DNA of 64,000 bases from TH-plancto1 sp043777375. Lineage in GTDB: Bacteria; Planctomycetota; Planctomycetia; Planctomycetales; Planctomycetaceae. A model generated the notes under the pieces. It searched no databases. It was not told the origin of the DNA and was given only the letters and a program-made list of their open reading frames with translations. The translations under genes and the position numbers were made by a program. Of the stretch, positions 25,131-33,915 are shown piece by piece (position 1 is the stretch's first letter; every line of letters begins with the position of its first letter). The DNA lies in NCBI GenBank assembly GCA_043777375.1, contig JAYWHX010000005.1:13687-77686 (forward strand). The letters run 5' to 3'.

Positions 25131-25684
25131 ATGGAATGCAGGCCGCTGCCCGCCTTGTCGATGCCTTCGAAGCGGCAACGATTGACTACATGGTTGTGGG
25201 GTCGTTGTCGAGCAGTTTTTATGGGATCGCCCGCTCGACGTACGATGCGGATTTTGTCGTGGACGCTTCTGTCGCTGAAATGCAGCGGGCCATCTCGGGA
25301 CTCGGAAGTGATTTTCGAATGGAATCGCAGCTCTCTTTCGAGATGTTGACGGGAACCACCCGTCGTGTGATTCATCTTCGCGACAGCTCCTTTGTCATTG
25401 AACTCTTTCAGTTGAGCCGGGATCCGTTCGACATTGCGAGGTTTCAGCGAAAAGTGCGAAAGCAACTCCCGGTCGTGGCCCGCGTCGTGTTCGTTCCGAC
25501 GGCAGAAGATGTCATCATCATGAAATTGAAGTGGGGACGTCCTAAAGACTTGGATGATGTTCGCGGTGTAATTGCCGTTCAGTCGAACTGCCTCGATTGG
25601 GACTACATCCACCAGTGGACAGCCCAACATGGAACGCAAACCCGATTAGACCAGATTCGTACGGCTCTTCCTCCGTCGGACTAA
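25127..25684 (+). CDS. MNT-fold nucleotidyltransferase (copy 2)
   Basis: The 185-residue protein has VVGSLSSSFYG followed by YDADFVVD, the Gly-Ser and Asp-x-Asp elements of the nucleotidyltransferase fold. The third acidic strand reads FVIELF, with Glu instead of the Asp seen in the copy at 2668-3240. The C-terminal block EDVIIMKLKWGRPKDLDD...GV...LDWDYIHQW matches the paralogue. The start codon overlaps the small upstream gene. Embedded between a cytochrome b gene and a cytochrome c gene, it has no obvious link with respiration; an accessory, possibly toxin-like, module is the simplest reading. Confidence 0.75.
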   Translation: MNGMQAAARLVDAFEAATIDYMVVGSLSSSFYGIARSTYDADFVVDASVAEMQRAISGLGSDFRMESQLSFEMLTGTTRRVIHLRDSSFVIELFQLSRDPFDIARFQRKVRKQLPVVARVVFVPTAEDVIIMKLKWGRPKDLDDVRGVIAVQSNCLDWDYIHQWTAQHGTQTRLDQIRTALPPSD

Positions 25685-26072
25685 TAACCGTCGTTGAGTC
25701 TCCCAAGTGTCCAAGACGCTCATGTGTGCAAGAACCGCACACTCATGTGTGCGGGTTGAGCCCGTCATCGCACGGCAAACAGGGATCGCGGTTCTTCGAT
25801 CTTCGTTCGAAGACCACGAGAAACCCCGAGATGTGCGACCTCTTCTCAGTCGTAAGACAGCCGTCCACCACGGATTCCCGATCTTTGCGGGAAATCTCAT
25901 CGACAAACCGAGTTGGCATCAGTCTTGCTTTTAGTAGCTCATGCAGTGGTGGGGAATTCACGCGAACATCAGCGTTGAGTCTCCTCCAGTGGCATGTCGT
26001 GGGATGACGCCCCGCTCTGGCAGCGGTGTCGTCACTCGACGTCGAAGGCTCGTTCGTCCTTGGGAGTCTGTT
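25685..26072. other. 388-base gap after the second nucleotidyltransferase module
   Basis: No convincing gene is present. An 11-base direct repeat CTCATGTGTGC occurs at 25719-25729 and 25742-25752, with AACCGCACAC / GTGTGCGGGTT able to form a small hairpin that could end the module's transcript. GTTGAGTCTCC appears near both edges of the gap (about 25693 and 25973). The promoter of the cytochrome gene should lie in its last part. Confidence 0.4.
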
Positions 26073-27113
26073 GTGTCGTTTCGTAAAACGATTGGGATCT
26101 GGGCACTGGGAGTCAGCTGGTTGGCCAGTGGTTGCGAACGTCCGGTCGACCCGGAGTTCCTGTCCAGCGAACGCGCGGGCAAGCTCACAGCTGAGTTGCA
26201 GGCCACGCTCAAAACGGAACTAGTTGACAAGACCGGAACCTATGCCCACCCCAAATTAATTGGGGACGAACTGGGTGTGGACTTGGCGAAAGGCCAAGCG
26301 GTCTACCAGCTGCGCTGTGTGCAGTGCCACGGAATCAGCGGCGATGGTGCTGGTCCGGCAGCTGCGTCACTATACCCTCGTCCTCGCGACTACCGACGCG
26401 GCGTGTTTAAGTTTACCTCGACTCCGTACGGTGCGCGTCCGCTGGCAAGTGATCTGGTGCGTACCGTTCGAGCGGGGATTCATGGTACCTCCATGCCGTC
26501 GTTCAATCTGCTCCCGAAAGAGGAGATTGAAGCGGTCGTCCACTATGTCCTGACTCTGACACGGCGTGGTGAGTACGAGGAAGAGCTGACCGCTCTCGCT
26601 GAAAACGAAGAGGCCCTCGAACAAGAGGCGATCCAAGAAGAAGCTTTTCCTCGCGTCATGCAACGCTGGAATACCGCAGAGTCCCAGCAGGTTCAACAGC
26701 TGACCCCACAACCGAAATTCACCGCAGAGCATGTCGCGTTGGGGAAGCAGGCTTTCCTCACGGTCGGCTGTGCGAAATGTCACGGTGAAGACGGACGAGG
26801 GCAGATGTCCGACAACATTGGTAAGGACCTTTGGGGCCAAACCACGCGAGCGGCGGACCTGACCTCGGGAATGCTGCACGGCGGGCAGCGGCCACTCGAC
26901 ATCTACCGGCGAATCTATTCGGGAATCAACGGTACGCCGATGCCCGGTTTTGCTTCGTCTCTTCAAAGTCAGCCTGACACGATCTGGCATCTGGTCGCGT
27001 ATGTGAAGTACATCTCGAACCGCCGTCGTGAAGGTGAGTTGCCTCCTCCGGGACCAATCAAGCCCTATGTCCCGGCTGAGGTCACTCTCACTCCGGTCGC
27101 CCTGACCGAGTAG
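26073..27113 (+). CDS. Dihaem cytochrome c lipoprotein
   Basis: The GTG start at 26073 is preceded by GGGAG and yields a lipoprotein signal with lipobox LASGC (Cys21). The 346-residue product has two cytochrome c domains: CVQCH with GDGAGPAAASLYPRPRDYR and a distal methionine in HGTSMPSF, then CAKCH with GEDGRG and the methionine in NGTPMPGF. A Glu-rich helical linker joins them. It lies directly before the cbb3 oxidase genes and after the cytochrome b gene, so it probably carries electrons between them; it may stand in for the missing CcoP, which is also dihaem. Confidence 0.9.
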   Translation: MSFRKTIGIWALGVSWLASGCERPVDPEFLSSERAGKLTAELQATLKTELVDKTGTYAHPKLIGDELGVDLAKGQAVYQLRCVQCHGISGDGAGPAAASLYPRPRDYRRGVFKFTSTPYGARPLASDLVRTVRAGIHGTSMPSFNLLPKEEIEAVVHYVLTLTRRGEYEEELTALAENEEALEQEAIQEEAFPRVMQRWNTAESQQVQQLTPQPKFTAEHVALGKQAFLTVGCAKCHGEDGRGQMSDNIGKDLWGQTTRAADLTSGMLHGGQRPLDIYRRIYSGINGTPMPGFASSLQSQPDTIWHLVAYVKYISNRRREGELPPPGPIKPYVPAEVTLTPVALTE

Positions 27114-27208
27114 GCCGCTTTGCCCGCCTGCGTCGAGCGTTACGGCCCTTCTCGTGTTCCTTCTTATCTCAGTCATTGCTCCCCTCGATGTCGCCCGGAG
27201 AGTCTCCA

Positions 27209-27886
27209 GTGAGTGATCTCAACACACTAAAGCAAGAACTCGCGACCCTCCGCTCCCGCATGGAATCTGTGCAGGACCAGATCGCTGCTGTCGACGGAAC
27301 ACCTGTGTCTTCATTGGCGTGGGCTCCTTCTTCCACGGAGTTCTACACTGCGTATTACGCGACGACCGGATTCATGCTCGGGGCGCTTGGCGCACTGGCC
27401 AGCCTGCTCGTGAACGTCGTCTCAGCCCCGGTCGTCGGGAAGAGCCCTCTCGAGCTGATTCGCGTCTATCTCACGTTTCCACTTGGTGAGCGAGCTCTCG
27501 CATTGGCCTCCGGCAGCAAGGACATCTACGCCATCCCCGATGGCATGATTCTGTCGATGGGCTGTTGCCTGTACATCGGGACGGGGATGCTGTTGGGGGT
27601 TCCGTTCCATGTGGCCCTCATGCGATTTACCAATGGGAAATCGCTCGGAGTCCGGCTCGGATTCGCCACGGTCATGGCTCTGCTGCTGTGGTTCGTGAAC
27701 TTCTATCTCGTGCTCAGTTGGTTGCAGCCCATGCTGTTCGGAGGGCGCTGGATTACTGATCCAGCTGTGCTTCCTCCCTGGGTGGCTGCTGTCACCCATG
27801 TGATCTTTGGCTGGACGATGGCTCTGTTGGCTCCACTGGGCCGATTCGTCCCATACCAGCAACCGACGACTCAAGTATCACACTGA
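27209..27886 (+). CDS. Multi-pass membrane protein of the cbb3 locus, unknown function
   Basis: GTG 27209 is chosen because GGAGAG lies just upstream; alternatives are ATG 27188 and TTG 27176. The 225-residue protein starts with a coiled coil (LNTLKQELATLRSRMESVQDQI) and then has about four transmembrane helices (MLGALGALASLLVNVVSAPV, ILSMGCCLYIGTGMLLGVPFHVAL, MALLLWFVNFYLVLSWL and WVAAVTHVIFGWTMALLAPLG). His residues in the last two helices (HVALMRF, THVIFG) are possible ligands but unproven. It precedes ccoN by 59 bases, so it is probably an accessory of the oxidase. Confidence 0.65.
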   Translation: MSDLNTLKQELATLRSRMESVQDQIAAVDGTPVSSLAWAPSSTEFYTAYYATTGFMLGALGALASLLVNVVSAPVVGKSPLELIRVYLTFPLGERALALASGSKDIYAIPDGMILSMGCCLYIGTGMLLGVPFHVALMRFTNGKSLGVRLGFATVMALLLWFVNFYLVLSWLQPMLFGGRWITDPAVLPPWVAAVTHVIFGWTMALLAPLGRFVPYQQPTTQVSH

Positions 27887-27945
27887 TTCTTTGCTGCTCC
27901 GTATCGCTTGATCTGCCCCTTGAATGTCCTGAATTCCTGAGCGCC

Positions 27946-29370
27946 ATGAACACTGCCCTCCACACTAATTCATCCGCTGAGATCCCTCGGCATGAGAGCC
28001 TGGTCGAAGAGCGGCTGGTCTTCTGGTACTTCGCCGCCGCACTCAGCTACATGCTGATCTCGATGCTCGGCGGCATCCTGATGGGACTCCAACTGCTCAG
28101 TTGGAATCCCTTACCTCACTGGGAAGTGTTGTCGCCCGGTCGCTGGCGAATGGTGCATACGAACGCCATTGCATATGGCTTTCTCGCGAATGGATTTCTG
28201 GGAATGATGCACTGGGTGGTGCCGCGTGTGTCGTTGCGACCTGTGCTGGATAAGCGTCTGTCGTATTTCATCTTCGCCGCCTGGCAAGTGGTGGTGCTAT
28301 CGACAGCTGTGGGCCTGCTGCTGGGTGAAGCCCAAGGCATCGAATGGGGCGAGACTCCTGTCTGGATTGATCCGCTGGCCCAGGTCGGTTTGCTGCTGGT
28401 AGCGATCAACTTCGGCTACCCGATTATCAAGGTCAAGGGGCCGATGTATGTGACCCTGTGGTATTTCCTCGCTGCTCTCATCTGGACTTTTCTGACCTAT
28501 GCCATGGGGAACTTTGTCCCACAGTATTGCGTCTCGGGTTCCGCAGCTGGGGCTGTGGGAGGGCTGTTCATTCATGACTTGGTCGGACTGTTCGTGACTC
28601 CCCTGGGCTGGGGCATGATGTACTACTTCGTGCCGATTCTGCTGAAGCGTCCGATGTGGAGTCACGGGCTATCGCTGGTGGGGTTTTGGGGCTTGGCATT
28701 CTTCTACCCTCTGCAAGGCATCCACCACTTTCTGTACACACCGATTCCGATGTTCCTGCAGTACGGTGCGGTGTTGTCGACCATTGCTCTCGAGTTCGTC
28801 GTGCTAACAGTCATCCTCAACTTCATCGGCACCCTCAAGGGGACCGGGATGCTGTGTCTGACCAACTTGCCGCTGCGGTACTTCTACACCGGAATCCTAT
28901 TCTACTTCCTGACCTGCTTACAGTGTGCCTTACAGGTGACGCTGACGTTCCAGGCTTTGATTCACTTCACCGACTGGGTCGTCGGACATGCCCACATGGT
29001 CATGTTCGGAGTGTTCAGCATGTGGCAGCTGGGGATGATGACCTATCTGGTTCCGCGCCTGCTGAAGACCGAATGGTACAAACCCGAATGGTGCGAGTGG
29101 CACTACTGGGCATCCGCAGGCGGGCTGAGTGTGATGGCAGGCGACCTGATGCTCGGCGGCCTGTTCCAAGGTTGGTCTTGGGCGGCGCTGCAACCGTGGG
29201 ATAACTCCATCCAAGTCTCGCTTCCCTTCTGGGCCGTTCGCATCTTCGCCGGGCTGGTCATGTTCTGGGCTCAGTTACTGTTCGTGTGGAACCTGTACAA
29301 GACTTGGCAGAAATCGCCACTGAGAACTGGCGTAGAGACAACTTCCGCCATCGTGGCGTCCACGATCTAG
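27946..29370 (+). CDS. ccoN: cbb3-type cytochrome c oxidase subunit I
   Basis: The 474-residue catalytic subunit has twelve transmembrane helices. The copper-B ligands are His210, His260 and His261, the cross-linked tyrosine is Tyr254, and His348 and His350 bind the high-spin and low-spin haems. All sit three positions above the known Pseudomonas stutzeri residues (207, 257, 258, 251, 345, 347). His71 is the other low-spin haem ligand. It reduces oxygen to water with high affinity and pumps protons. CcoO follows 62 bases later. Confidence 0.96.
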   Translation: MNTALHTNSSAEIPRHESLVEERLVFWYFAAALSYMLISMLGGILMGLQLLSWNPLPHWEVLSPGRWRMVHTNAIAYGFLANGFLGMMHWVVPRVSLRPVLDKRLSYFIFAAWQVVVLSTAVGLLLGEAQGIEWGETPVWIDPLAQVGLLLVAINFGYPIIKVKGPMYVTLWYFLAALIWTFLTYAMGNFVPQYCVSGSAAGAVGGLFIHDLVGLFVTPLGWGMMYYFVPILLKRPMWSHGLSLVGFWGLAFFYPLQGIHHFLYTPIPMFLQYGAVLSTIALEFVVLTVILNFIGTLKGTGMLCLTNLPLRYFYTGILFYFLTCLQCALQVTLTFQALIHFTDWVVGHAHMVMFGVFSMWQLGMMTYLVPRLLKTEWYKPEWCEWHYWASAGGLSVMAGDLMLGGLFQGWSWAALQPWDNSIQVSLPFWAVRIFAGLVMFWAQLLFVWNLYKTWQKSPLRTGVETTSAIVASTI

Positions 29371-29432
29371 GCAATTCGGGGGAACACAAATCTCCTCCTC
29401 TTCTCACTCACCTCTGACCCCAGTGCCCCATC

Positions 29433-30125
29433 ATGTTCGAAAGTAAATCTGGTATCCTTCTGGTCGCTGGCGTTGGGTTCTTCGGCCTCGCGTTCCTGTC
29501 GAACGCGGTCGTCCCGGCCATGATGTACCGCCACCTGCCCGAGAAGTCGGTCAAGGAACTGGTCAACGGCAACGTCCGCTACCAGTTCGAAGACCTCGCC
29601 CAACGCTACCCAGACTCCTTCAAATCAGCGTTTGGCGAGCCGCCCGCCGATCCGGAACAGGCAGCTGCGTGGTACAACGAGAAGTGTGCCGAAGCCCTGA
29701 CTATCGGCCGCAAGATCTATACCGGAGAAGGGTGCTGGCACTGCCACAGTCAGTTTGTGCGACCAGTCTCGAATGAAGATCGTCGCTGGGGACCGGTCTC
29801 CAAGACGTGGGAATATCAGAACGAACTCCAGCGACCCGTGATGTTCGGAACACGACGAGTCGGCCCCGATCTGTCCCGCGAAGGGGGGCGCCGGTCGAAC
29901 GATTGGCATGCCGTTCACTTCTTCAAACCCACGACACTCTCCGCCGATTCGCCGATGCCGCAATACCCGTGGCTGTTTGATGGCTCAGCTGACAAACCCA
30001 ACAAACGCGGCCTCGCTCTGATCACCTACGTCCAGTGGCTCGGTTCGTGGCTCGACAGCTACCCGTACTACGAGGACTACGAAGCCACCAAGATCCTGCC
30101 AGCTGCGAAAGCGGCGGAGGAGTAA
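29433..30125 (+). CDS. ccoO: cbb3-type cytochrome c oxidase subunit II (monohaem)
   Basis: The 230-residue protein has one N-terminal membrane anchor (LLVAGVGFFGLAFLSNAVVP) and the family motif GEGCWHCHSQFVRPV with haem-binding CWHCH at 101-105. RRVGPDLSREGGRRSNDWH and the axial methionine in SPMPQYPWLF are also present. It accepts electrons for the CcoN active site. Confidence 0.96.
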   Translation: MFESKSGILLVAGVGFFGLAFLSNAVVPAMMYRHLPEKSVKELVNGNVRYQFEDLAQRYPDSFKSAFGEPPADPEQAAAWYNEKCAEALTIGRKIYTGEGCWHCHSQFVRPVSNEDRRWGPVSKTWEYQNELQRPVMFGTRRVGPDLSREGGRRSNDWHAVHFFKPTTLSADSPMPQYPWLFDGSADKPNKRGLALITYVQWLGSWLDSYPYYEDYEATKILPAAKAAEE

Positions 30126-30130
30126 GCGGT

Positions 30131-30241
30131 CAGCGGTCAGCAATCAGCCAAAGAGGCGCCGCGATAAGTATTGCTGCCGATTGATACCGACGATGCTTGA
30201 AGAACAACGCCCCTCTCCCTCTGGCTGACCGCTGATCCCTG
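30131..30241. repeat. Imperfect inverted repeat between ccoO and the next small gene
   Basis: CAGCGGTCAGCAATCAGCCA (30131-30150) pairs with TGGCTGACCGCTGATCCCTG (30222-30241) with four mismatches. It looks like another dispersed palindrome family with GGTCAGCGGTCAGC units. No T-tract follows. Confidence 0.6.
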
Positions 30242-30267
30242 ACAGCTCTTCCCCCGCAAGGTCCATT

Positions 30268-30579
30268 ATGTCCCATCCTGTTGCCCACCGAGTGCCTTTT
30301 TGGACCTGGCTTGTCGGAGCTGCGGTTCTCATCCCCAGTCTCCTGGGCTTCGCCAACAAGTTCCTCGATCTGATGATCGTGGCTTCCGGCGATCAGGAGG
30401 GGGCGTTCGCGCTGACACCGATCCTGAACTATCTGTTCGCCACAGCGGGTTTCTTCTGCATGCTGATGTGGGCCGTGACGCAAGGTGCATTCCATGACCT
30501 GAATCAACCAAGCCGCGAGATGTTTGAGAACGAACTCGAACTGGAGCGGATGACGGCAGAGGGCCCACGGAGCTTGTAA
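30268..30579 (+). CDS. Small two-helix membrane protein of the cbb3 locus
   Basis: The 103-residue product has two transmembrane helices (FWTWLVGAAVLIPSLLGFANK and LFATAGFFCMLMWAVTQGAF) and a charged tail (REMFENELELERMTAEGP). It follows ccoO and precedes the small CcoQ-like gene, so it may be an oxidase accessory subunit. No family name can be given. Confidence 0.7.
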   Translation: MSHPVAHRVPFWTWLVGAAVLIPSLLGFANKFLDLMIVASGDQEGAFALTPILNYLFATAGFFCMLMWAVTQGAFHDLNQPSREMFENELELERMTAEGPRSL

Positions 30580-30621
30580 TCGGTCGTTCATCACTCACCA
30601 TTCCAAGAATCATTCGGAGAC

Positions 30622-30733
30622 ATGAATTCAGAGGACGCAGAGTTTCGCAGAGCAGGAGGAGGACCATTGCAATTGACCCCTGATGTGTTCTTTCTGCTCT
30701 GCGAAACTCTGTGTCCTCTGCGGTGAAATTCAT
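30622..30733. repeat. Inverted repeat, CCGCAGAGGACGC family (second copy)
   Basis: Left arm from 30622 (CAGAGGACGCAGAGTTTCG) and right arm to 30733 (CGAAACTCTGTGTCCTCTG) pair over more than 30 bases, with ATGAATT/AATTCAT at the outer ends. The core matches the element at 4679-4760. It separates two small genes of the cbb3 locus. Confidence 0.75.
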
Positions 30734-30762
30734 TTCCACTGACCACTCAAATCGAGACACAC

Positions 30763-30939
30763 ATGACGACGAGCGAACAAGCCAACGCCGAAATGGAGAG
30801 CCAGAATCACACCTACTCCGGACATGTAATCCCGTGGTATTTGCGTCTGATTTGGCTGGGATTCTGGGCGTTCGCAATCGTCTACGTCGTCAAGTACCTG
30901 CTGCCTGCATTGCAGAGCGAGTTGCTGACACCTCCTTAA
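30763..30939 (+). CDS. CcoQ/FixQ-like small membrane protein
   Basis: A 58-residue frame (ATG 30763 to TAA 30937-30939) encodes MTTSEQANAEMESQ, then HVIPWYLRLIWLGFWAF, AIVYVVKYLLPALQSE and LLTPP. It has one transmembrane helix next to charged ends, like CcoQ or the N-terminal anchor of CcoP. Its position between oxidase genes and ccoI supports an oxidase role. A CcoP anchor that lost its cytochrome part is an alternative reading. Confidence 0.65.
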   Translation: MTTSEQANAEMESQNHTYSGHVIPWYLRLIWLGFWAFAIVYVVKYLLPALQSELLTPP

Positions 30940-30982
30940 ATCACACGCGATCTGAATCCTTTTGTCGCGTGGAAAACTCAAC

Positions 30983-33169
30983 ATGTCTTCACATTCGTCC
31001 AACCCGACTTCCTTCGAGCCGGTCCGGTGCGACTACTGTGAGTTGCCAGTTCCGGGTGCCACACAAGGGCCAGTCTATTGCTGTTCTGGGTGTCAGTTCG
31101 CAGCGGCTGTGACGAACGAGCGGGGTGATGTCGGCGAGTCACGCTGGATGCTGACGGGTTTAGGCGTATCGCTCTTTTTCACACTCAATGTCATCATGAT
31201 GACGATGGCTCTCTGGGCATACGCGGATCAACCCGACTCGCGATTCGCAGCCGCGCTGGCCGACTTCTTACGCTGGATCTCGCTCATCTTCACGATCCCC
31301 GTGATGGCCTGGCTCGGTGTGCCGCTGGGACGCAACGCCCTCGCTCAACTCAGACGCGGGCAGCTCTCGACCGACCTGCTGCTGATGACGGGTGTCGTGG
31401 CTGCGTTCGGTTACTCGGTCACTTCCACTCTTCGCAGCTTGGGGCATGTGTACTACGAGGTCAGCTGTGTGATTCTGGTGTTGGTCACGCTCGGACGCTG
31501 GCTGGAGGCCACCGGAAGACGCCAGGCGTCCGAGGCTCTGCACGCTTTGGAGACGCTCCTTCCCGAGACCGTGCATCGCATCGTCGATCTCCCGAGAGAC
31601 GGAGTCGAGGGCGAAGAACTGGCCCCACTCTCTGATGTTCAAGTCGGCGATAGATTACGAGTCCGCGCGAGCGAGCGTATCCCGGTGGATGGACTCGTGA
31701 TCCGAGGCACCGCAACCGTTGACGAGCAGTTCTTCACTGGTGAAAGCTGGCCCGCTCCCAAGCGACCGGGAAACACATTGCTGGGCGGCACGCTCAATCT
31801 CGATGGCGATTTGATCGTCGAAGCCAGCGCCCTGCCGAAGCAAGGTGCTCTGGGCCGACTTGTTGATGCCGTTCGCCAGGCTCAATCCGCCAAAGGACGC
31901 TACGAACTGCTGGCTGACCGCTGTTCGCGGAACTTCTTCCCGGTTATTGGATTGATCGCGGGCGGCACAGCGATCTGGCACGGAATGCACACGGGTTACG
32001 AGGCGGCGCTGCTCAACTCGCTGGCCGTGGTGCTGATTGCTTGCCCCTGTGCGCTGGCTCTGGCGACTCCTCTTGCTGTCTGGGCAGCGCTGGGAACTGC
32101 AGCTCGTCGCGGGGTGTTGTTGCACGGCGGCGAGGCGCTCGAACGCTTGTCTGAAGTGAATGCATTGCGTGTCGACAAGACAGGCACGCTGACGACAGGC
32201 ACCCCGTCGGTCAAGCAGTTCCTCTGCGAAATGGAGACTGAGCGCGATGAGGTCCTGTTGCGAGCCGCCGCACTGACCGATTCCTCAACGCATATCTTCT
32301 CGCGAGCTGTGCGCGGCTTCGTGGAAACCACCAAACTCATTCCGATTCTCACCGCTGTCCGGTCGGTCCCCGGTCGTGGAATCGTCGCCAGTGTAGTTGG
32401 TGACTCGCACGAGACACTGCTCGGGAGTGTCCGCATGATGACCGAACAGACACTTCGTACCGGCCCTCGTCTGGCAGCTGCGATCCGTCAGTTAGATCAG
32501 GAGTCAGAGTCCTGTGTCTTGATCGGGTGGGACGGCGAGGTGCGCGGCCTATTCTTGCTGCGAGAGGAGTTGCGACCGGAGGCCCGCGAGTTGATCGCAG
32601 CTTGCCGCGAACTGCATCTCGATCTGGAAGTCCTCACTGGGGACCATGCAGCGCGTGGAGCCCGATTGCAAAATGAAATCGGAGTTCCCGTCCGGGCAGA
32701 GTTGTTGCCAGAGGACAAGCTGGATGCGATCCGCAAACTCCAATTCACTGGGGCGCGCGTCGCGATGGTGGGCGACGGCGTCAACGACGCCCCGGCACTG
32801 GCTCTGGCCGATGTGGGCATCGCGATGGGCTGCGGGACCGATGTCACGCGCGAGTCCGCCGATGTGTGCCTGATCCGCAATGAACTGCGGGCGATTCCGT
32901 GGGTGATTGGTCTGTCGCGCCGGACAGTCTCCACCATTCGTCAGAACCTGTTCTGGTCGTTCGCTTACAACGGCCTCGGAGTCATCTTGGCCGCCTGTGG
33001 CTGGCTTCATCCGGCAATCGCAGCTGTCTTGATGGTCGTCAGCAGCTTGATGGTGCTGGGAAACTCTTTGCGGCTCAAGCATGCAGGAGGCAGTCCATTG
33101 TTGCCGACACTGGGCGAGGACTCGATCGATCCGCCCGTGATCACTACGGTGAGCGAGGTGGCAACATGA
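30983..33169 (+). CDS. ccoI: Copper-translocating P1B-type ATPase for cbb3 assembly (CcoI/FixI)
   Basis: ATG 30983 gives 728 residues. The N-terminus has the CcoI-type zinc-ribbon-like site CDYC...YCCSGC; the usual following HMA domain with a CxxC metal site is missing, and the first helices begin at about residue 57. The catalytic parts are complete: TGES, ion-site CPC in IACPCALALATP, phosphorylation site DKTGTLTTGTP and GDGVNDAPALALADVG. It is thought to deliver copper for CcoN. The stop codon overlaps the next start (ATGA). Confidence 0.93.
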   Translation: MSSHSSNPTSFEPVRCDYCELPVPGATQGPVYCCSGCQFAAAVTNERGDVGESRWMLTGLGVSLFFTLNVIMMTMALWAYADQPDSRFAAALADFLRWISLIFTIPVMAWLGVPLGRNALAQLRRGQLSTDLLLMTGVVAAFGYSVTSTLRSLGHVYYEVSCVILVLVTLGRWLEATGRRQASEALHALETLLPETVHRIVDLPRDGVEGEELAPLSDVQVGDRLRVRASERIPVDGLVIRGTATVDEQFFTGESWPAPKRPGNTLLGGTLNLDGDLIVEASALPKQGALGRLVDAVRQAQSAKGRYELLADRCSRNFFPVIGLIAGGTAIWHGMHTGYEAALLNSLAVVLIACPCALALATPLAVWAALGTAARRGVLLHGGEALERLSEVNALRVDKTGTLTTGTPSVKQFLCEMETERDEVLLRAAALTDSSTHIFSRAVRGFVETTKLIPILTAVRSVPGRGIVASVVGDSHETLLGSVRMMTEQTLRTGPRLAAAIRQLDQESESCVLIGWDGEVRGLFLLREELRPEARELIAACRELHLDLEVLTGDHAARGARLQNEIGVPVRAELLPEDKLDAIRKLQFTGARVAMVGDGVNDAPALALADVGIAMGCGTDVTRESADVCLIRNELRAIPWVIGLSRRTVSTIRQNLFWSFAYNGLGVILAACGWLHPAIAAVLMVVSSLMVLGNSLRLKHAGGSPLLPTLGEDSIDPPVITTVSEVAT

Positions 33170-33915
33170 TCGAGTACCCTCTGATTCTGCTCGGTGGCTT
33201 GCTCGGGTCCTCGCACTGCGTCGGTATGTGCGGCGGTTTCGCGATGCTGGTCGGGATGAACAAAGCCACCTTTCGCGAGAACCTCATCGCTCAGCTGTCT
33301 TACAGCGCTGGCCGACTGATGACCTACTGCACGCTGGGTGCCATTAGCGGATACGTCGGCTTAAAACTTGTGAGGTCAGCGCCGCAGTTGCTCAACGTTC
33401 CAGCTGCGCTCTGTTTGCTGGCGGGGTTGTTGTTGCTGGTGGAGGGGCTGTTTGCCACGGGCATCCTCAAGCGCCGGGGCGTGGCGATGATTCCGCAAGC
33501 GGGCTGCCTGATGAGTCCGCTGTTTGCCTCGATGCTGAAGCTTCCGGGACTGCGGAATGCGTTCTCTGCGGGTTTACTGACGGGCATGTTGCCGTGCGGG
33601 CTGTTGTATGCATTCGTCTCACTCGCGGCGAGTACCGGTGATCTGCTGCGAGGGATGTCAGTGATGCTGGTGTTTGGTCTAGGGACAGTGCCCATGATGG
33701 TGGCCACTGGAGCCGGGGCGATGTTGCTGAAGATCGCCACCCGACAGCGCCTTATGAAGGCAGCTGCGTGGTGTGTCGTCCTGACGGGGGCATTAACAGT
33801 CTGGCGCGGGGCAGCGTTCCTGTATGCCGCCAACACGAATTCCGGTCAGCCCGCGTGTCCTCTGTGTGTGGAGGCAGAACCCGCTGGCTCCAGTGTGGTG
33901 AAGGCCCAGCCGTGA
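33166..33915 (+). CDS. UreH/SafE-like transmembrane protein of cbb3 biogenesis
   Basis: The 249-residue protein has about six transmembrane helices and the family-typical GGLLGSSHCVGMCGGFAML at the N-terminus and GLLTGMLPCGLLYAFVSLA in the middle. Relatives (sulfite exporter TauE/SafE or urease-accessory UreH-type) are regularly found after ccoI. The Cys/His/Met pattern of the first motif suggests a metal, probably copper, but this is not shown. Its start overlaps the ccoI stop and its own stop overlaps the next start. Confidence 0.85.
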   Translation: MIEYPLILLGGLLGSSHCVGMCGGFAMLVGMNKATFRENLIAQLSYSAGRLMTYCTLGAISGYVGLKLVRSAPQLLNVPAALCLLAGLLLLVEGLFATGILKRRGVAMIPQAGCLMSPLFASMLKLPGLRNAFSAGLLTGMLPCGLLYAFVSLAASTGDLLRGMSVMLVFGLGTVPMMVATGAGAMLLKIATRQRLMKAAAWCVVLTGALTVWRGAAFLYAANTNSGQPACPLCVEAEPAGSSVVKAQP

